This document shows, piece after piece, positions 60,846 to 64,000 of a DNA stretch of 64,000 nt. Source of the stretch: Nocardioides seonyuensis (GTDB lineage: Bacteria; Actinomycetota; Actinomycetes; Propionibacteriales; Nocardioidaceae); the NCBI RefSeq assembly GCF_004683965.1, contig NZ_CP038436.1, forward strand, positions 3,348,001 through 3,412,000, given 5' to 3'. Each line of letters begins with the position of its first letter. The stretch's first letter is position 1. The notes beneath the pieces were generated by a model. The model was not told the origin of the DNA, did no database searches, and was given only the letters and a program-made list of their open reading frames with translations. The position numbers and the translations under genes are program-made.

Positions 60846-62309
60846 ATGGGCGAAGAGGTGGAGCAGCAGGAGTTCTCCCGGACCGACCGCACGCGCCACC
60901 GCGAGAAGGTCCGTCGCAACCTCGACGTCTTCGCCCGGATGCTGCGCGAGGCCCGATTCGACACCGATGACCCGATGACCGGTCTCGAGGTCGAGCTCAA
61001 CCTCGTCGACGACGCCGGTGACCCAGCCCTGAAGAACTCAGAGGTGCTCGAAGCCATCGCGGACCCCGACTTCCAGACCGAGCTCGGGCAGTTCAACATC
61101 GAGATCAACGTCGCCCCTGCCAGGCTGCGCGAGGGTGGCCTCGCCACCTTCCACGACAGCCTGCGTCGTTCCCTCAACAACGCCGAGGAGAAGTCGGCAC
61201 CCCTCGGCGCGCACCAGGTGATGATCGGGATCCTCCCCACGCTCGGCGAGCAGCACATGGGCATCGGTGCCATCAGCGCCAACCCCCGCTACAAGCTGCT
61301 GTCCGAGCAGATCCTCAGGGTGCGCGGAGAGGACATCACGATCAACATCGCAGGTCGCGAGCGCCTCTCCACCACGGCTGACTCGATCCTGCCGGAAGCG
61401 GCCTGCACCAGCACCCAGTTCCACGTGCAGACCTCGCCCGACCAGTTCGCCGCCTACTGGAACGCCGCCCAGGCCATCGCGGGCGTCCAGCTGGCGGTGG
61501 CCGCCAACTCGCCCTACCTGTTCGGCAAGGAGCTCTGGCGCGAGACCCGCATCCCTCTGTTCGAGCAGGCGACCGACACTCGGAGCGAGGAGCTGAAGGC
61601 CCAGGGAGTGCGTCCCCGTGTGTGGTTCGGCGAGCGGTGGATCACGTCGGTCTTCGACCTCTTCGAGGAGAACGTCCGCTACTTCCCGGCGCTGCTGCCG
61701 ATCACCGACGACGAGGATCCACTCGAGGTGCTGGAGTCCGGGGGAACCCCCCACCTGCACGAGCTGCGCCTCCACAACGGCACGATCTACCGGTGGAACC
61801 GCCCGGTCTACGACATCGCCCACGGGGTGCCGCACCTGCGTGTCGAGAACCGCCTCCTGGCCGCGGGACCGACCGTGGCCGACACCATCGCCAATGCCGC
61901 GTTCTGGTGGGGTCTGGTCCGCCACCTGGCCGAGAGCGAGCGACCTCTGTGGTCCCAGATGTCCTTCTCGGCTGCTGAGGAGAACTTCCACGTCGCGGCC
62001 CGGATGGGGTTCGACTCGCTCGTCTACTGGCCGGGCCTGGGGCAGGTGCGGGCCAGCGAGCTCGTGCTACGACGGCTGCTCCCGATGGCCTACGAGGGCT
62101 TGGACCAGTGGGGGGTCCCACCGGAGCAGCGCGACCACTTCCTGGGCATCATCGAGCAGCGCTGTCTCGCCGCGACCGGCGGGGCAGAGTGGTTCGTGCG
62201 CCGCATGGGGGCACGAGCCGACGAGCAGCGTGAGGACGCGCTCCGGGCCACGCTGCTCGACTACTGCGACCGCATGCACACCAACGAGCCGGTTCACACC
62301 TGGGACTGA
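60846..62309 (+). CDS. Glutamate-cysteine ligase-like protein (GCS2 family)
   Basis: A 487-residue ATP-dependent ligase-like protein of the GCS2 family. GLEVELNLVDDAGDPAL (about residues 46-62) carries the acidic metal ligands of the fold, FNIEINVAPARL (about 83-94) follows, and HLRVENRLLAAGPTVAD (about 327-343) is also typical. It would couple glutamate to a small amine or thiol. Nocardioides-type organisms use mycothiol and ergothioneine rather than glutathione, so an EgtA-like or other amide-forming role is as likely as true glutathione synthesis. Leaderless promoter at 60834. Stands alone. Confidence 0.78.
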   Translation: MGEEVEQQEFSRTDRTRHREKVRRNLDVFARMLREARFDTDDPMTGLEVELNLVDDAGDPALKNSEVLEAIADPDFQTELGQFNIEINVAPARLREGGLATFHDSLRRSLNNAEEKSAPLGAHQVMIGILPTLGEQHMGIGAISANPRYKLLSEQILRVRGEDITINIAGRERLSTTADSILPEAACTSTQFHVQTSPDQFAAYWNAAQAIAGVQLAVAANSPYLFGKELWRETRIPLFEQATDTRSEELKAQGVRPRVWFGERWITSVFDLFEENVRYFPALLPITDDEDPLEVLESGGTPHLHELRLHNGTIYRWNRPVYDIAHGVPHLRVENRLLAAGPTVADTIANAAFWWGLVRHLAESERPLWSQMSFSAAEENFHVAARMGFDSLVYWPGLGQVRASELVLRRLLPMAYEGLDQWGVPPEQRDHFLGIIEQRCLAATGGAEWFVRRMGARADEQREDALRATLLDYCDRMHTNEPVHTWD

Positions 62310-62791
62310 GTCGCGGCATCCCGCCGGCTGCGGTGCCGACGAAGTCGCCGCCACTCACGACGGACCTCCGTCTCCGGGTCGAACCAGCCATGGCGCGTCA
62401 CCACGACCATGCCGAGCGACGTGCCGGTCGCGGCAGCGGCCCAGCGAACGGCGCTCGCCCACGCCACGTCACCGTCGTGGGTGCTGAGCGCGCCCGGGCG
62501 TGTCAGCCACGCGCACGGGCGTGGCGTCATGGCCTGTGCGCGCTGCAGCAGGGCGAGTGCGAGGTCAGCCCGGAGCCCGGCGTCGATCGGGTTTCGCGGA
62601 TCCTCCGCGTGCCAGCTGCTCCGCCCGGGCACTCCGACGTGCAGCGTGAAGGGGAAGTGGCGTCGTCGTTCGCCCTCCTTGAGGTCGAGCACGGCCGCGC
62701 GCAGGGTCTGGTGGGTGAAGCGGTCGATGGGCGCGTGCAGGGCCATCCGGCAAGCGTGCCGGATGACTCGCTCGAGTTGTGTGGTCTCCAC
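62294..62791 (-). CDS. Conserved-looking protein of unknown function
   Basis: A 165-residue arginine-rich protein that I do not recognise. It begins VETTQLERVIRHACRMALHAPIDRFTHQTLRAAV and includes FPFTLHVGVPGRSSWHAEDPRNPIDAGLRADLALALLQRAQ as a likely folded core, then SLGMVVVTRHGWFDPETEVRREWRRLRRHR before a basic C-terminus. No signal peptide or membrane helix. GTG 62791 is a possible start; ATG 62749 is an alternative. The 3' end overlaps the end of the GCS2-type gene by 16 bases. Confidence 0.6.
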   Translation of the reverse strand: METTQLERVIRHACRMALHAPIDRFTHQTLRAAVLDLKEGERRRHFPFTLHVGVPGRSSWHAEDPRNPIDAGLRADLALALLQRAQAMTPRPCAWLTRPGALSTHDGDVAWASAVRWAAAATGTSLGMVVVTRHGWFDPETEVRREWRRLRRHRSRRDAATQSQV

Positions 62792-62819
62792 AGGCTGCCG
62801 CGGACGTGCCGGATCCGTT

Positions 62820-62825
62820 ACGGTG
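62820..62825 (+). promoter_or_regulatory. Candidate -10 element for the universal stress protein gene
   Basis: TACGGT lies 46 bases before ATG 62872. An AGAGGAGAG ribosome binding site precedes the start, so this gene has a conventional leader, unlike many of its neighbours. Confidence 0.4.
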
Positions 62826-62871
62826 CCAGCAGGGTCGCGGCAAGGGCGCCGCACCGTGAGAGGAGAGCCCC

Positions 62872-63273
62872 ATGGGCACTGTCGTCGTCGGATTCGTTCC
62901 CAAGCCTGAAGGTGAGGCTGCACTCACCACGGCCATCAGCGAGGCCAAGCTGCGTGGCTGCAAGCTGGTCGTGGTCAACTCCCACCGAGGTGGCCAGGAG
63001 TTCGACCGGTCCAAGGCACAGGCCGCCGAGGAGGAGCTGTCCAGCGTGCGCGCCCAGCTCGACGAGTCCGGACTGGAGTACGACATCCGCCAGCTCGTGC
63101 GCGGGTTCGAGCCGGCCGAGGACCTCATCAGCATCGCCGAGGCGAACTCGGCCGAGCTGCTGGTGATCGGCCTGCGCCGGCGTTCGCCGGTGGGGAAGCT
63201 CATCCTCGGCAGCAACGCGCAGCGGGTCCTGCTCGACGCGCACTGCCCGGTCATGGCGGTCAAGGCCGACTGA
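62872..63273 (+). CDS. Universal stress protein (UspA family)
   Basis: A 133-residue single-domain Usp. The N-terminal VVVGFVPKPEGEAAL and the ATP-binding C-terminal pattern VIGLRRRSPVGKLILGS (about residues 101-117) followed by CPVMAVK mark the ATP-binding subclass (Gly-x2-Gly-x9-Gly-Ser type). Probably a dimer in the cytoplasm, acting in stress or dormancy; target unknown. Strong ribosome binding site (GAGGAGAG). The next gene begins four bases after the stop and is probably cotranscribed. Confidence 0.9.
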   Translation: MGTVVVGFVPKPEGEAALTTAISEAKLRGCKLVVVNSHRGGQEFDRSKAQAAEEELSSVRAQLDESGLEYDIRQLVRGFEPAEDLISIAEANSAELLVIGLRRRSPVGKLILGSNAQRVLLDAHCPVMAVKAD

Positions 63274-63276
63274 GTC

Positions 63277-63852
63277 GTGCCGATCCGCATCACCGGCGAC
63301 CCAGCCGCAGACAAGATCCTCGAGGAGTCCCCGTTCGCACTGCTCGCCGGGATGATGCTGGACCAGCAGTACCCCATGGAGCACGCGTTCCGCGGCCCGG
63401 CGAAGGTCGTCGACCGCTTCGGCACGTTCGACCCTGCTGCGATCGCTGCGGCTGACCCCGAGGAGTTCGCCGCCATGGCGGCGACGACGCCTGCCATCCA
63501 CCGCTTCCCGGGCTCCATGTCAGCCAGGCTCCAGGAGCTGGCTCGGCTGGTCGAGGAGACCTACGACGGTGATGCCTCACGGATCTGGTCGGAGGCCGTG
63601 GACGGACGCGATCTCCTCAAGCGGGTGATGGCGCTGCCGGGCTTCGGCAAGCAGAAGGCGCAGATCTTCGTCGCCCTCCTCGCCAAGCAGCTGGGCGTCC
63701 GCGTCGCGGGTTGGCAGGAGGTCGTCGGTGACTACGCGCTCGACGGCCATCGCTCGGTCGCCGACGTCGTGGACGCCGAGTCGCTGCAGAAGGTCCGCGA
63801 CTACAAGCAGCAGGCGAAGGCTGCCGCCAAGGTCCGGCCCGCGGACCACTGA
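63277..63852 (+). CDS. HhH-GPD-type base excision DNA repair protein
   Basis: A 191-residue protein of the HhH-GPD superfamily. The N-terminal SPFALLAGMMLDQQYPMEHAF (about residues 18-38) resembles the first helices of Nth/AlkA-like glycosylases, and the helix-hairpin-helix is VMALPGFGKQKAQIFVALLA (about 117-136). The usual catalytic lysine or GPD aspartate position is not obvious (VVGDYALDG follows), so glycosylase activity is uncertain. GTG 63277 is used. In many actinobacteria this gene is next to the primary sigma factor gene, which agrees with the partial gene after it. Confidence 0.85.
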   Translation: MPIRITGDPAADKILEESPFALLAGMMLDQQYPMEHAFRGPAKVVDRFGTFDPAAIAAADPEEFAAMAATTPAIHRFPGSMSARLQELARLVEETYDGDASRIWSEAVDGRDLLKRVMALPGFGKQKAQIFVALLAKQLGVRVAGWQEVVGDYALDGHRSVADVVDAESLQKVRDYKQQAKAAAKVRPADH

Positions 63853-63969
63853 TCGGGCCAACGGCACCTCTGCCGACGAGTGGTGTGCAGCGGCGTGGCA
63901 CAATGACGACGCGGCTCTTGACGTTAGCGGGTCTTGCCGCGCCCCAAAGCCGCTTGACGAGAGGTGTTC

Positions 63970-64000
63970 GTGACCCCCGCACGGAAGTTGCTCCCTGCCG
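63970..64000 (+). CDS. Start of a gene cut by the window edge, possibly the primary sigma factor
   Basis: GTG 63970 opens a frame reading MTPARKLLPA, preceded by GAGAGGTG as ribosome binding site. Identity as rpoD/sigA is only a guess from position after the HhH-GPD gene and from a similar N-terminus remembered in related genomes. Ten residues cannot establish it. Confidence 0.35.
   Translation, partial: MTPARKLLPA

Noticed and set aside
63904..64000. An ATG frame (MTTRLLTLAGLAA) running to the window end
   Set aside because: The GTG 63970 frame has a better ribosome binding site; the ATG frame reads through it out of phase and shows no known motif.
1..64000. CRISPR arrays, insertion sequences, prophage or attachment sites
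   Set aside because: No regularly spaced repeats, transposase, integrase or flanking direct repeats were seen, including beside the tRNA.

Overview
This is a high-GC actinobacterial chromosome segment. The gene families, the LL-type gene content and the gene order (pyk, pdtaR-type regulator, polA, rpsA, coaE) fit a Nocardioidaceae-like organism, for example Nocardioides; that placement is inference from content and codon use, not from a marker gene. I see no insertion sequences, prophage genes, CRISPR arrays or rRNA genes. Protein-coding density is very high and many genes overlap by ATGA or GTGA.

Layout. 1-5.3 kb: end of a probable trpE, a Trp-associated membrane protein, an HGxxPAAW microprotein, trpC-trpB-trpA, an SCO1-type copper chaperone and lgt. 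5.4-13 kb: gltB-gltD (glutamate synthase) and pyk. 13.0-13.8 kb: a tRNA with anticodon CAA but a short variable arm, and an ANTAR response regulator. 13.9-19.4 kb: a branched-chain amino acid type ABC transporter; the substrate-binding lipoprotein gene runs convergently to livH-livM-livG-livF. 19.7-23.5 kb: a GNAT protein, a hotdog thioesterase and polA. 23.5-46.3 kb: an envelope-glycan island with a flippase, several large polytopic membrane proteins, two AftD-like (DUF3367-type) proteins, GT4 and GT2 glycosyltransferases, five SAM-dependent methyltransferase-type proteins, an acyltransferase, a DUF2613 microprotein and a DUF3068 protein. Several of these families also sit together, as I recall, at the aftD locus of Mycobacterium. 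46.3-54.7 kb: a kinase-like phosphotransferase, rpsA, an acyl-CoA synthetase, a GlxA-type regulator, an aminotransferase, coaE and a GH3 lipoprotein. 54.7-64 kb: a group-2 sigma factor, pxpA-pxpB-pxpC (5-oxoprolinase), dinB, a DUF4192 protein, a GCS2-type ligase, an unknown protein, a universal stress protein, an HhH-GPD protein and the first codons of a gene that may be the primary sigma factor.

Most striking observation: the substrate-binding lipoprotein at 13908-15257 appears circularly permuted. After a normal lipoprotein signal it carries the segment that is normally the C-terminal ~160 residues of the family, then a short linker, then the segment that is normally N-terminal, and it stops exactly where the first segment would normally begin. 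The total length is normal, so nothing seems lost. Other points: at least fourteen genes have a TANNNT-like -10 element ending 6-8 nt before the start codon, indicating leaderless mRNAs; a palindrome supplies both -10 elements for two divergent envelope genes; a perfect 26-bp palindrome precedes the GlxA-type regulator; a near-consensus SigR/SigH-type promoter precedes the group-2 sigma factor; and LivH carries an extra secreted Ig-like domain.
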